Part shown: positions 36,228 to 45,043 of the stretch, piece by piece
Layout of the letters: each line of letters starts with the position of its first letter
Numbering within the stretch: the first letter of the stretch is position 1
Source of the DNA: Reyranella massiliensis 521
GTDB lineage: Bacteria > Pseudomonadota > Alphaproteobacteria > Reyranellales > Reyranellaceae
Direction: 5' to 3'
Length of the DNA: 64,000 bases
Assembly (NCBI RefSeq): GCF_000312425.1
Contig: NZ_HE997181.1
Span: 2,270,260 to 2,334,259, forward strand
Program-made: the position numbers and the translations under genes
The notes under the pieces: generated by a model
The model's input: the letters and a program-made list of their open reading frames with translations, nothing else
What the model was told of the DNA's origin: nothing
The model's database searches: none

Positions 36228-37155
36228 GGCGGGCCTCCTGGAAGTAGCGCGTATAGACTTCTTCGAGGCTGGGCTGCAGGTCGGCGAGCCGCGTCAGCGC
36301 GCCGCCCGCCGTGACGATGCGTTGCGCGACCGCCGCCCGCACGTCGCGGTCGGCCACGATCCGCCACGAGCCGTCGCTTTCCTGCCGCACCGTCTGCACG
36401 CCTTCGATGCCGTTCAGGGTCGCGGCAACATCGACACCTGACGCTTCCACCTGCAACGGATGGCCGGCGCCCAGCACCTGGTTGGCGAGTTCGACCACCG
36501 TCCCCATGAGGGCAACGTTGCCCTTGTTGAACAGCGCCACGCGGTCGCAGACGCTTTGCACACGGTCCAGCAGATGCGAGGATAGCAGCACGGCGACGCC
36601 GGACTTCTTGAGGCTGCGGATCATCTCCAGCAGCTCGAACGTGGCATGCGGGTCGAGGCCGGAGGTCGGCTCGTCGAGGATCGCGACCTCGGCCTGCTTC
36701 ATCACGATCTCGGCAATGCCCAGCCGCTGGCGCATGCCGCGCGAGAAGGTCGAGACCCGCTTGTCGATCACGTCGTCCAGCTTGACGGACTTCAGCGCTT
36801 CGAGGATGCGCCCGTCGATCTGGCGGCGCGGAATGTCGAGCAGGCGCGCCGTATAGACGAGATTCTCGCGTGCCGTCAGGTGATCGTAGAAGCCCACGGC
36901 GTCCGGCAGATAGCCGACCCGCCGCTTGACCTCGAGGGGCTGACGCACCGGATCGAAGCCCAGCACGTTCACCGTGCCGCCGCTCGTTTCTGTCAAGCCG
37001 AGCAGCATCAGGATGGTCGTGGTCTTGCCGGCACCGTTCGGCCCGAGCAGGCCGAAGATCTCGCCGCGGCGGATGTCGAGATCGATGGCATTCACGGCGC
37101 GCTGGGCGCCGTATTGCTTCAGCAGCCCGCGAACCTCGATGACATTGTCGGCCAT
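36217..37155 (-). CDS. ABC transporter ATP-binding protein
   Basis: 312-residue ATPase of the NosF/CcmA type. It shows Walker A GPNGAGKT (about 43-50), signature [10 protein letters not shown], Walker [13 protein letters not shown] and the H-loop SSHLL. A C-terminal extension of about 90 residues (from [13 protein letters not shown]) is a common regulatory domain in exporters. The ATG at 37155 follows the NEW3 gene by 8 bases; a longer frame from 37245 would overlap it. Energises the ABC-2 permease below. Confidence 0.93.
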   Translation of the reverse strand: MADNVIEVRGLLKQYGAQRAVNAIDLDIRRGEIFGLLGPNGAGKTTTILMLLGLTETSGGTVNVLGFDPVRQPLEVKRRVGYLPDAVGFYDHLTARENLVYTARLLDIPRRQIDGRILEALKSVKLDDVIDKRVSTFSRGMRQRLGIAEIVMKQAEVAILDEPTSGLDPHATFELLEMIRSLKKSGVAVLLSSHLLDRVQSVCDRVALFNKGNVALMGTVVELANQVLGAGHPLQVEASGVDVAATLNGIEGVQTVRQESDGSWRIVADRDVRAAVAQRIVTAGGALTRLADLQPSLEEVYTRYFQEARHAA

Positions 37156-37163
37156 TTCCGGCC

Positions 37164-38327
37164 TCAGCGCCGTCCGAAGCGCATCACTGCACCCAGCAGG
37201 ACCAGCAGCGCCACGGCGATGACGCCGACGCCCACGATCCCCCACAGGGTCGAGGTGGTGACGGTGATGCGGAAATCAGCCGAGGACTGCTCGCCGCGGC
37301 CATTGGCACGGAAAGAAGCCACATAGTCGCCGGCAATCGCCTTGTCGGCCGGCGTCACCGCAACCTGCACCTCTTTCTTGTCGTTGGGGGCAATCGACGG
37401 GATCGTCTTCGGATTGAACTCGACCTTCCAGTTGGCGGGCACCGTGCCCGACATCTCGACTTCCTCGACGGGCGCCGTGCCGTCGTTGTTCAGGATCAGC
37501 GTGTAGGTCGAAGCCTTACCGATCTCGGCTTCGCCGGAGAGCCGGCCATCTTTGGTCGACAGTGCCAGCCTGCCCTGCCCGCTCACCTGCAGGGTCACAC
37601 GCAACTCGGCCGTCGCGCCTTCAGCGGCGACCTTCACCAGCACGGGATAGTCGCCGGCCTTCACGTCGCGCGGCGGCGTCACCTTGAGCTTGATGTCCTT
37701 GGTCTGGCCGGCCTCAATCGGGATCGAACTGATCTCGTTGGAGCCGAAGCCTTCGGTGAAGGTGTTCTGGAAGTTGGCCGGTCCCTGCGCGGAAAGCGCC
37801 ACGGTCAGGTCCTTGCCGGAATCGTTGCCGATGGTCAGCGTATATTCAAAGGCCGAGCGCGGCGTGCCGCGCAGCGACGGCAGTCGTGACTTCAGGCTGA
37901 GCTTGGCCGGCGTCTCGGTGCCGACGGTCAAGGTGAGCGGCAGGCTGGCCTGCTGCGCGTTTTGGCCCTTGGCGTTCAGCACCAGGTTCTGCGAGCCGGG
38001 CTTGGCGTCCTTGGGCACTTCGATGCGCAACTGGACGGTGACGTCCTGATTGACACCCGCCATCACCGCGGCGACCGGCTGGCCGCCGCCCAGAATGTCG
38101 GCCTTCCAGCCCGCCGGCACGCCCTGCAGCGAGAGCGCCAGCGGCTCCGGCACGAGGCCAGCGTTGTTCACTTTCACGCGGATGGTCGTGACTTCACCGG
38201 CGCGCACGGTCTGCGACGGGAAGTCGGTCAGGAGGAACAACCCTTTTACGCCCGGCGGATCGCCCTGAGCGTGCGCCCCGGCCAGGGGCAGAACGAGGAG
38301 AACGAGCAGAGCAAGCAGTCGACGCAT
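37164..38327 (-). CDS. Secreted, membrane-anchored NEW3-domain protein
   Basis: 387 residues. A cleavable signal peptide ([20 protein letters not shown], 20 residues, cleavage near AHA|QG) leads to three to four Ig-like repeats of NEW3 type, each with GVPAGWK or [11 protein letters not shown]-like strands (about 60-130, 170-240, 275-350), and a C-terminal helix (about 360-382) anchoring it to the membrane. Such proteins often neighbour ABC-2 exporters, with no known function. Likely it is the extracytoplasmic partner of this transporter. Confidence 0.82.
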   Translation of the reverse strand: MRRLLALLVLLVLPLAGAHAQGDPPGVKGLFLLTDFPSQTVRAGEVTTIRVKVNNAGLVPEPLALSLQGVPAGWKADILGGGQPVAAVMAGVNQDVTVQLRIEVPKDAKPGSQNLVLNAKGQNAQQASLPLTLTVGTETPAKLSLKSRLPSLRGTPRSAFEYTLTIGNDSGKDLTVALSAQGPANFQNTFTEGFGSNEISSIPIEAGQTKDIKLKVTPPRDVKAGDYPVLVKVAAEGATAELRVTLQVSGQGRLALSTKDGRLSGEAEIGKASTYTLILNNDGTAPVEEVEMSGTVPANWKVEFNPKTIPSIAPNDKKEVQVAVTPADKAIAGDYVASFRANGRGEQSSADFRITVTTSTLWGIVGVGVIAVALLVLLGAVMRFGRR

Positions 38328-38360
38328 CGGGGTGATCCTGCGGCTTGGAAGCGTTGAAGG

Positions 38361-38975
38361 TCAGGCCGCGGCGCTGGGCCGGGCCTTCATGCGGCCGAAC
38401 CAGGCCGTCAGGTTCTTGCAGTCGGGGCTGAGCGGCTGCTTGACCGTGCCCAGGAAGTCGAGGAAGGCGAACAGCACGACATCGGCCAGGGTGATCTTGT
38501 CGCCGGCGATGAAGGGCTTCGAGCCCATCAATCCGTCGAGCCAGACCAGCTTCTTGCGCGCCGTCTCCTTGAGATCGTCGGCCGCCTGCGGAATGCAGTG
38601 GACCCGGTTCTGGAAAAGCTTGAGGCCCTCGGCGAAGCGGAAGCCGTTTAGGGCTGGCTCGACGATGTTAAGGTCGATACGGCGTACCCACATCCGGGTC
38701 TTGGCGCGCTCCTCGGCGGTATCGCCGATCAGTGACGGCGTGTCCTTCTTGACCTCGTCGATGTACTCGCAGATCGCCGTGATCTCGGCCAGCACCGACC
38801 CATCGTCGAGTTCGAGCGCCGGGCACTGGCCGGACGGATTGATCTTGAGATACGGCTCGCGGCGGTTTTCGCCGCCAAGCAGGTCGACCTCGACCCGCGG
38901 CACCTCGAAGCCCTTCTCCGCCATGAACATCCGAACAACGCGCGGATTGGGGCCAATCGAATTATGGAATTTCAT
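38361..38975 (-). CDS. Glutathione S-transferase family protein
   Basis: 204-residue GST. N-terminal thioredoxin-like domain begins MKFHNSIGPNPRVVRMFMAE and contains INPSGQCPALELDDG and LAEITAICEYIDE, the glutathione loop. The C-terminal domain has AGDKITLADVVLFAF, the N-cap. It stands alone between the zinc dehydrogenase and the NEW3 gene on the same strand, with a ribosome-binding site of AGGAAAG upstream. Substrate unknown. Confidence 0.9.
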   Translation of the reverse strand: MKFHNSIGPNPRVVRMFMAEKGFEVPRVEVDLLGGENRREPYLKINPSGQCPALELDDGSVLAEITAICEYIDEVKKDTPSLIGDTAEERAKTRMWVRRIDLNIVEPALNGFRFAEGLKLFQNRVHCIPQAADDLKETARKKLVWLDGLMGSKPFIAGDKITLADVVLFAFLDFLGTVKQPLSPDCKNLTAWFGRMKARPSAAA

Positions 38976-39042
38976 GCTTTCCTCCCAAGGACGCCGACAG
39001 CGCTATCAAATCGACCGCCATTTGGTCAATGGAAGGACAGCC

Positions 39043-40062
39043 CTAGCGCCAGGGTTCGACCAGGATCTTGGTGTGCCGTTCGGGATTGCCCAGCTCTTCG
39101 AAAGCGCCCTTCACGCCTTCCAACCCGACCTTGCCGGTGATCAATGCCTCGGCGTCGACCTTCCCCTCGGCCAATAGCCGAAGCGACCGCGCAAACTCCT
39201 CGGGCGTGTACCCCAGGACGAACTGCAAGTTCAGCTCCTTGAAGATCGCAAACAGCGGTTCGATCGTGTCGGGTTCCATGCAGACGCCAACGACAACGAC
39301 CCGCGCATCGCGCGGCGCCTTCTCGAAGATCTGCTGGATCAATCCCGGCACGCCGACACACTCGAAGACCGCGGCGCGCTTGTCCGCCGCCAGCTTGCCA
39401 TAGGGCGACTCCGCGGCCGGATCGACCACGATATCGGCACCCATGAGGACAGCGAGCTCGCGCCGCTTCGGGGAAAAATCCGCCGCGACGATCGGATGGA
39501 TTCCCTTGAGCTTGAGAGCCGCGATCACGGCGAGGCCGACCGGGCCACAGCCCACGACCAGCGGCGCCTCGTCGCCCGTGAGGTTGGCCTTCTCGACCGC
39601 ATGCACGCCGACGGCCAGAGGTTCGGTAAGCGCGGCATGTTCGGTCGGCAAACCGTTGGGCACTTCCAGCATCAAGGGTGCCGACAGCACCATGCGTTCG
39701 GCGTAGCCGCCGACATAGGTGTTGGAGTAGCCCATGCCCTTCGGCCCATCGGCTGCCATCATCAACGGCATGGAGCAGACGCGCGTGCCGGGCTTGATCC
39801 TCTTCTCGGTCTTGGGGCCGTAGTCGAGGACTTCGCAGCAGAATTCGTGACCGAAGACGACGTCGCGCGCGAGATCCATCGGCACGCGTCCCGGAATGCG
39901 CTTGGTAACGGCCACCATGCGATGTGCATGCTTGGCCGCATGCAGGTCCGAGCCACAGATGCCGCAGGCCAGCGTTTTCACCAGCACCTGGCCTTGCGCC
40001 GGAACCGGATCTGGGAGCGTATCGACGACCAGGTCGCCGCCGCGGAAGATCGCTGCCCTCAT
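39043..40062 (-). CDS. Zinc-dependent alcohol dehydrogenase family protein
   Basis: 339-residue medium-chain dehydrogenase. Zinc-site motifs CGICGSDLH and FGHEFCCEVLDYG are present in the GroES-like part, and VVGCGPVGLAVIAALK binds the nucleotide. The usual four-Cys structural zinc site is lacking. The ATG at 40062 overlaps the hydrolase stop (ATGA); the longer frame from 40248 is inside that gene. Together they look like a pair handling an alcohol and an ester or lactone, but the substrate is not known. Confidence 0.9.
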   Translation of the reverse strand: MRAAIFRGGDLVVDTLPDPVPAQGQVLVKTLACGICGSDLHAAKHAHRMVAVTKRIPGRVPMDLARDVVFGHEFCCEVLDYGPKTEKRIKPGTRVCSMPLMMAADGPKGMGYSNTYVGGYAERMVLSAPLMLEVPNGLPTEHAALTEPLAVGVHAVEKANLTGDEAPLVVGCGPVGLAVIAALKLKGIHPIVAADFSPKRRELAVLMGADIVVDPAAESPYGKLAADKRAAVFECVGVPGLIQQIFEKAPRDARVVVVGVCMEPDTIEPLFAIFKELNLQFVLGYTPEEFARSLRLLAEGKVDAEALITGKVGLEGVKGAFEELGNPERHTKILVEPWR

Positions 40063-40943
40063 TTGATGAAATCCCTGGTCAACGCGACGAAGTCGTTCAG
40101 GCGGTCGTGGTGAACCCAGTGACCGGCATTGTCGAACTCCACGACCTTGGCCGTCTTGAAGTGCTTGATGCGGCCGTCTTTCTCCGGGTTCGAGGCCCAG
40201 CTCTCCTTGCCGTAGACCAGGAGCGACGGGCACGAAATCTTCGTCCACAGATGCTCGATATCCTCGTAGCTCATGTCGTAGGGCGGCCAGGCGCGCACGT
40301 AGTTGTCGAACTTCCAGCTATAGGTGCCGTCCTCGTTCTGGTTCACGCCCTGCTGAGTGAGGTGCCGGGCCTGCTCGGCGCTCAGATGCTTGTTCTCCTC
40401 CTGCATACGCTTGAAGGCGTCCTCGATCGTGGGATAGCGGCGCGGCAGGCGACCAGACAGCTTGCGCTGCTCCTCGACCCATTCGCGCATGCGCTCGTCC
40501 ATCGCCTTCCTGCCGCGCTCGGCGATGACCTTGGGGGACGGCCCCAGCCCCTCGATCGCCACCAGCTTGCGCACCTTGTCCGGATAGATGCCCGAGAAGC
40601 GCAGGCAGATATTGCCGCCCAGCGAATGGGCCACGATCGTCACCGGCGCCAGGGCCTGCTGATGGACGAGCTGGGCGAGATCGTAGATGTAGGCCGCCAT
40701 CGAATAGTTACCGTCGGGCGACCACTGGCTGTCGCCGTGTCCGCGCAGATCCGGGCAGATGATGTGCCAGTCCTTGCGCAGTGCCTGCGCCACCCAGTCC
40801 CAGTTCCGGCAATGATCGCGCCCGCCATGGACCAAGAGCAGCGGCGGCGCTTCGGGATTGCCCCAGTCGACATAATGAAGTCGCAGACGTTGTGAGAAGA
40901 AGACCCGCGAGGTCGGGCCCGGCATGCCATTCAAAGTGTTCAT
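40059..40943 (-). CDS. Alpha/beta hydrolase
   Basis: 294-residue hydrolase with the expected triad segments: HGGRDHCRNWDWVAQAL (oxyanion region), nucleophile Ser in VAHSLGGNICL, Asp/Glu loop near LLVYGKESWASNP and His in FDNAGHWVHHDRL. ATG at 40943 is chosen over a TTG at 40952. Similar sequences include epoxide hydrolases and C-C hydrolases, but the activity is not determined. Downstream of the IclR regulator and overlapping the zinc dehydrogenase start. Confidence 0.9.
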   Translation of the reverse strand: MNTLNGMPGPTSRVFFSQRLRLHYVDWGNPEAPPLLLVHGGRDHCRNWDWVAQALRKDWHIICPDLRGHGDSQWSPDGNYSMAAYIYDLAQLVHQQALAPVTIVAHSLGGNICLRFSGIYPDKVRKLVAIEGLGPSPKVIAERGRKAMDERMREWVEEQRKLSGRLPRRYPTIEDAFKRMQEENKHLSAEQARHLTQQGVNQNEDGTYSWKFDNYVRAWPPYDMSYEDIEHLWTKISCPSLLVYGKESWASNPEKDGRIKHFKTAKVVEFDNAGHWVHHDRLNDFVALTRDFIK

Positions 40944-41044
40944 GCGGGCCAATTTACTTGCTGCGGTCGCTCCATGGCTAGGGCGTCACTTTCCCCCGTT
41001 GGCCCGAGGGGCATCCTGCCGCGCGTTGTCGGGCTCACCGACAC

Positions 41045-41845
41045 TCAGATCAGTTGTTTCCTGAGCGCGGCCGCCTCCTGTAAAAGCAGCGGAGCGTACT
41101 CGGCGACCATCGTCCTGGCCGACATCTGTTCGGGCTGAACTCCTATGTTGAGCGCCGCTACCGGTTTGCCGTCGAAGCGGCGAAGCGGCACGGCGATCGA
41201 CCGGATGCCGACCTCGGCTTCCTGGTCGACGAGTGCGTATCCTTTTTTGCGGACATCGAGGATCAGTCGGCGAATATCGGGCTTCGCAATCACCGTCTGG
41301 CGCGTTGCACGCCGCGGCTGCAGCCGCGAGAGGTATGAGTCGAGCTCGCCGTCGGCCATGCCGCTCAGGAGGGCGCGGCCGAGGGCGCTGCAGAATGCCG
41401 GCAGGCGATAGCCGATCCCCAACCCAACGGAAGGCGGACGCGCCGGCACCGCGCGGGCAATCATCACGGCCTCGTCGCCGTCCAGCACCGCTACCGAGCA
41501 CGAAGCGCCGACCTGCTGGCACAGGCGCTCGCAAACCGGCTGCAGGATGCTCGACACCGTGTTCGACGAGAGGTAGGCCGCCGCCAGCTTGAGGATACGC
41601 GGCGTCAGGCGAAACAAACGCCCCTCAACATCGACGTACCCTAGCTCCACGAGCGTCGTCAGAGCCCGGCGCACCGTTGCTCTGGGCAGGTCGACGATGC
41701 GAGCGACGTCGCTCAACGTCATACGTCGTTGTTCATCGTCGAAAGCGGTGATGACGCTCAACCCACGCGCCAACGCTTCCGAGAAGTTGGCGCTGTCGGG
41801 ACGCTGGGCGCGCCGTTCGGCATCGGCGGGGCGCAATCTGCTCAT
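41045..41845 (-). CDS. IclR-family transcriptional regulator (PcaR/PobR branch)
   Basis: 266-residue regulator. The N-terminal helix-turn-helix (SDVARIVDLPRATVRRALTTL, with the following EGRLFRLTPRILKL) belongs to the PcaR/PobR/PcaU branch of IclR. The C-terminal ligand-binding domain contains GIGYRLPAFCSALGRALL and IRSIAVPLR. PcaR-type proteins control aromatic catabolism. It is divergent from the Rieske oxygenase gene, and a palindrome lies between them, so the Rieske cluster is the probable target. Start MSRLRPADAERR at 41845; the longer frame lies over the intergenic palindrome. Confidence 0.9.
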   Translation of the reverse strand: MSRLRPADAERRAQRPDSANFSEALARGLSVITAFDDEQRRMTLSDVARIVDLPRATVRRALTTLVELGYVDVEGRLFRLTPRILKLAAAYLSSNTVSSILQPVCERLCQQVGASCSVAVLDGDEAVMIARAVPARPPSVGLGIGYRLPAFCSALGRALLSGMADGELDSYLSRLQPRRATRQTVIAKPDIRRLILDVRKKGYALVDQEAEVGIRSIAVPLRRFDGKPVAALNIGVQPEQMSARTMVAEYAPLLLQEAAALRKQLI

Positions 41846-41901
41846 GTTTTCTCGCGGAGCTCTTGCCAGGCAAACGGAACGTAAGCGAATATCAATAATA
41901 G

Positions 41902-41915
41902 AACGAATGTTCGTT
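41902..41915. promoter_or_regulatory. Candidate IclR operator (AACGAATGTTCGTT)
   Basis: Perfect 6-bp arms AACGAA/TTCGTT around a TG spacer, 57 bases before the IclR start and 48 bases before the Rieske start, within an unusually AT-rich 40 bases. Its position between a regulator and a divergent catabolic operon supports an operator. Confidence 0.55.
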
Positions 41916-41962
41916 AATGTAACACTCGGAACTGCCAAAGATCAGGCGCAGGAAGCAATGCC

Positions 41963-43294
41963 ATGATGAGCCCCGAGCAGAACGAGCTGATCACCCGGAT
42001 CGGACCCGGCACGAAATGCGGTGCCCTGATGCGTCACTATTGGCATCCTGTAGCGCTTGCCGACGAACTGCCCGAGGAACGGCCGGCCAAGCCGGTGCGC
42101 GTACTGGGCCAGGACTTCGTGCTGTTCCGCGACGAGCGCGGCCGCCATGGCCTGCTCGACCGCGACTGTCCGCACCGCGGCGCCGACCTCGCTTTCGGCC
42201 GCCTCGAGGATGGCGGACTGCGTTGCCTGTTCCATGGCTGGCTGTTCGACGTCGATGGCAAATGCCTCGAAACGCCGGCCGAACCCGAGGGCAGCGTGCT
42301 TTGCCAGAAGGTCAGGCAGAAGAGCTATCCGGTGGTCGTGAAGAACGGCATCGTCTTCGCCTATCTCGGTGACGGCGAAGCCCCGGCATTCCCCGACTTC
42401 GACTGCTTCCTGGCCCCCGGTACGCATGCCTTCGCCTTCAAAGGGCTGATCGAGTGCAATTGGTTGCAGGCGCTGGAAGTCGGCATCGACCCGGCTCACG
42501 CCTCCTATCTCCACCGCTTCTATGAGGACGAGGATACCGGCGCGGCCTATGGCAAGCAGTTCCGCTCCGCCTCCTCCGATTCCGACATCCCGATGACGCG
42601 GCTGTTGCGCGACTACACCCGGCCGAAGCTCGACGTCGAGGCGACAGACTATGGGCTTCGCCTCTTCGCCCTGCGCAAGCTCAACGAAAAGCACACACAT
42701 GTGCGCGTGACCAATCTGGTCTTCCCCTACGCCTTCGTGATCCCGATGAGCGCGGAAATGACGATCACGCAGTGGCATGTCCCGATCGACGATACGAGCT
42801 GCTACTGGTACGCGATCTTCACCAGCTTCGGTAAGCCCGTGAACCATGCCGCGATGCGCGAGCAGCGCCTGAAACTCTACCAGCTCCCCGACTACCGGCC
42901 CTTGATCGGCCGTCACAACGACTACGGCTACAGCGTCGCCGAACAGAAGAACCAGACCTTCACCGGCATGGGCTTCGACATCAACGTCCACGATCAGTGG
43001 GCCGTCGAGAGCCAGGGCCGCATCCAGGACCGCACGCGCGAGCATCTCGGCACGACCGACAAAGCCATCGTCGCCTATCGGCGGATGCTGCTTTCAGCGA
43101 TCGGCCAAGTCGCCAATGGCGCCAAGCCACCGATGTGGCTCGACCGCCAGCGCGCTGCCGAGATTCGGGGCCCTGTGGCCATCGACGGCATGGGGCCGAC
43201 CGAGGGCTGGGACGACTATTGGAAGGACGTCGACATACGGCGGCGGCGTGAGTCGAGCTGGGCTGCCGATACCGTCCCGCCGCTGGTCGCATAG
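41963..43294 (+). CDS. Rieske [2Fe-2S] aromatic-ring-hydroxylating oxygenase, phthalate 4,5-dioxygenase-like
   Basis: 443-residue oxygenase component. The Rieske site is CPH (69-71) and CLFH (88-91), and the mononuclear iron site is in EVGIDPAHASYLHRF, with Asp176, His179 and His184 as the likely bridging Asp and two His ligands. This is the alpha-only phthalate/vanillate-type architecture, which needs a separate reductase not present here. Such enzymes hydroxylate or demethylate aromatic and N-methyl compounds. It leads the cluster with the GS-like ligase. Confidence 0.92.
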   Translation: MMSPEQNELITRIGPGTKCGALMRHYWHPVALADELPEERPAKPVRVLGQDFVLFRDERGRHGLLDRDCPHRGADLAFGRLEDGGLRCLFHGWLFDVDGKCLETPAEPEGSVLCQKVRQKSYPVVVKNGIVFAYLGDGEAPAFPDFDCFLAPGTHAFAFKGLIECNWLQALEVGIDPAHASYLHRFYEDEDTGAAYGKQFRSASSDSDIPMTRLLRDYTRPKLDVEATDYGLRLFALRKLNEKHTHVRVTNLVFPYAFVIPMSAEMTITQWHVPIDDTSCYWYAIFTSFGKPVNHAAMREQRLKLYQLPDYRPLIGRHNDYGYSVAEQKNQTFTGMGFDINVHDQWAVESQGRIQDRTREHLGTTDKAIVAYRRMLLSAIGQVANGAKPPMWLDRQRAAEIRGPVAIDGMGPTEGWDDYWKDVDIRRRRESSWAADTVPPLVA

Positions 43295-43299
43295 CCCCC

Positions 43300-44730
43300 A
43301 TGACACTCGTCGAACGCGCGGGCCTCTGGAACGAAGACCGCAAGGCGGCAACGCGCGAGGCGGAGCGCCGCATGAGGGCCGGCGAGATGTCGGTGGCCCG
43401 GCTCGCCTTCGCCGATCAGCACGGCATCCTGCGCGGCAAGACAATAGCCGCTGCAGAGGTCGATGCCGCATTGAAGAACGGCGTCGGCTTCACCACGACG
43501 ATGCTGTTGAAAGACACGTCGCATCGGACCGTGTTCCCTGTCTGGCAACCCGGCGGCGGCTTCGGCATGAAGGAGCTGGAAGGCGCGGCCGATGTGGTCA
43601 TGCTGCCCGATCCGTCGACCTTCCGAGCCTTGCCCTGGGCGCCGCATTCCGGCTGGATGCTGTGCGACATCTATTTCGCCGACGGGCGGCCGATGCCGCT
43701 CTGCACCCGGCATATCCATCGCAACGCCTTGAAGACACTGGCCGAGCGTGGCTACGACTTCATGGCCGGCCTCGAAGTCGAGTTCCATCTCTTCAAACTC
43801 GAGAAGGCAAAGCTCGGCGCCAACGACGCCGGCCAGCCGGGCGAACCGCCCGACGTTTCCTTGCTGAACCAGGGCTATCAGTACCTGACCGAGCAGCGCT
43901 ACGACGAGATGGACCCGATCATCGAGATCCTGCGCACCAACCTCGTCGATCTCGGCCTGCCGCTGCGATCCTTTGAAGTCGAATTCGGTCCAAGCCAGCT
44001 TGAGTTCACCTTCCGCGCCGCCACCGGTCTGGAGCCTGCCGACACGATGGTGCTGTTCCGCAGCGCCACCAAGCAGATTGCCCAGCGCAACGGCTACCAC
44101 GCCACCTTCATGTGCCGGCCGAAGCTCCCCAACGTGATGTCGAGCGGTTGGCACCTGCATCAATCGCTGAAGGATCGCGCGAGCCACGCCAATGCTTTCA
44201 TGGATGCAAACGAGCCGCTGTCGACAGCAGGCCGGCACTACATGGCGGGTCTTCTGGAGCATGCCCGAGCGGCAGCGGCTTTCAGCACGCCGACCCTGAA
44301 CGGCTACAAGCGCTACCGTCCCTTCTCCCTGGCGCCCGACCGCGCGATCTGGGGGCGCGACAATCGCGGGGTCATGGTGCGCGTGCTAGGTGGCCCGGGC
44401 GATCCAACCACCCATCTCGAAAATCGGGTCGGCGAGCCCGCCGCCAATCCGTACCTCTATATGGCGAGCCAGATCGTCTGCGGCCTGGACGGTCTCGACC
44501 GCAAGCTCGATCCCGGCCCCTCGGCCGACACACCCTACGAAGCCAAGGCGCCGTTGCTGCCACGCAGCCTCGGCGATGCCCTCGCAGCCTTGCATGAGGA
44601 CAAGGCGTTGCGCGCAGGTCTCGGCGACCCCTTCGTCGATTACTATCTTCGACTGAAGCAGGCAGAAATCGACCGCTTCAACCTCGAGGTCAGCGATTGG
44701 GAACAGCGGGAGTATTTCTCGCTGTTCTAG
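43300..44730 (+). CDS. Glutamine synthetase-family ligase (gamma-glutamylamine synthetase-like)
   Basis: 476-residue enzyme of the GlnA superfamily. Metal and ATP site motifs are recognisable: MAGLEVEFHLFKLEK, EVEFGPSQLEFTF, SGWHLHQSL, NGYKRYRPFSLAPDRAIWGRD and LENRVGEPAANPYLYMA. It lacks the short variable segments of true GlnA. Relatives join glutamate to amines (PuuA, IpuC, gamma-glutamylanilide synthase TdnQ/AtdA1). Given its neighbour Rieske oxygenase, formation of a gamma-glutamylated amine substrate is a reasonable but untested idea. It starts 5 bases after the Rieske gene. Confidence 0.85.
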   Translation: MTLVERAGLWNEDRKAATREAERRMRAGEMSVARLAFADQHGILRGKTIAAAEVDAALKNGVGFTTTMLLKDTSHRTVFPVWQPGGGFGMKELEGAADVVMLPDPSTFRALPWAPHSGWMLCDIYFADGRPMPLCTRHIHRNALKTLAERGYDFMAGLEVEFHLFKLEKAKLGANDAGQPGEPPDVSLLNQGYQYLTEQRYDEMDPIIEILRTNLVDLGLPLRSFEVEFGPSQLEFTFRAATGLEPADTMVLFRSATKQIAQRNGYHATFMCRPKLPNVMSSGWHLHQSLKDRASHANAFMDANEPLSTAGRHYMAGLLEHARAAAAFSTPTLNGYKRYRPFSLAPDRAIWGRDNRGVMVRVLGGPGDPTTHLENRVGEPAANPYLYMASQIVCGLDGLDRKLDPGPSADTPYEAKAPLLPRSLGDALAALHEDKALRAGLGDPFVDYYLRLKQAEIDRFNLEVSDWEQREYFSLF

Positions 44731-44740
44731 GAGATCTGGA

Positions 44741-45043
44741 ATGGCGCTGGGCATCTACATCGAATACACGCCGCGCGACGGCTGCCGCGAGACGTTGCTG
44801 GGTCGGCTGCGCGACGAGGCCGAGAGCTGCATGCGCAACGACAATGGCTGCCTGCGCATGGAAGTCGCCGTGCCGCAGAAGGCCGAGGATCAGCGCATCT
44901 TCCTGATCGAGCTGTGGCGGGACCGCGCGGCGCTCGATGCCCACGGCGCCAAGCCCGGCCATTCGCACGCCTGGCAGGAGCCCTTGGTCGAGAGCAAGCG
45001 CGTGTCCGTCTGCGACGTCGTCGCCTCACCGGAGGCGCCGTGA
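44741..45043 (+). CDS. ABM-superfamily (putative quinol monooxygenase) small protein
   Basis: 100 residues with the antibiotic biosynthesis monooxygenase fold: start MALGIYIEYTPRDG, central ESCMRNDNGCLRMEVAVP and FLIELWRDRAALDAH, where the His-containing segment is typical. Similar proteins degrade or detoxify quinols or act as dimeric ferredoxin-like enzymes. It lies within the Rieske cluster, 10 bases after the GS-like gene and one base overlapping the Bug gene, so it probably acts in the same pathway. Confidence 0.82.
   Translation: MALGIYIEYTPRDGCRETLLGRLRDEAESCMRNDNGCLRMEVAVPQKAEDQRIFLIELWRDRAALDAHGAKPGHSHAWQEPLVESKRVSVCDVVASPEAP

Noticed and set aside
41963-44730. Complete aniline degradation cluster
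   Set aside because: Genes for a glutamine amidotransferase-like subunit, beta subunit and reductase are absent; only an analogy is claimed.
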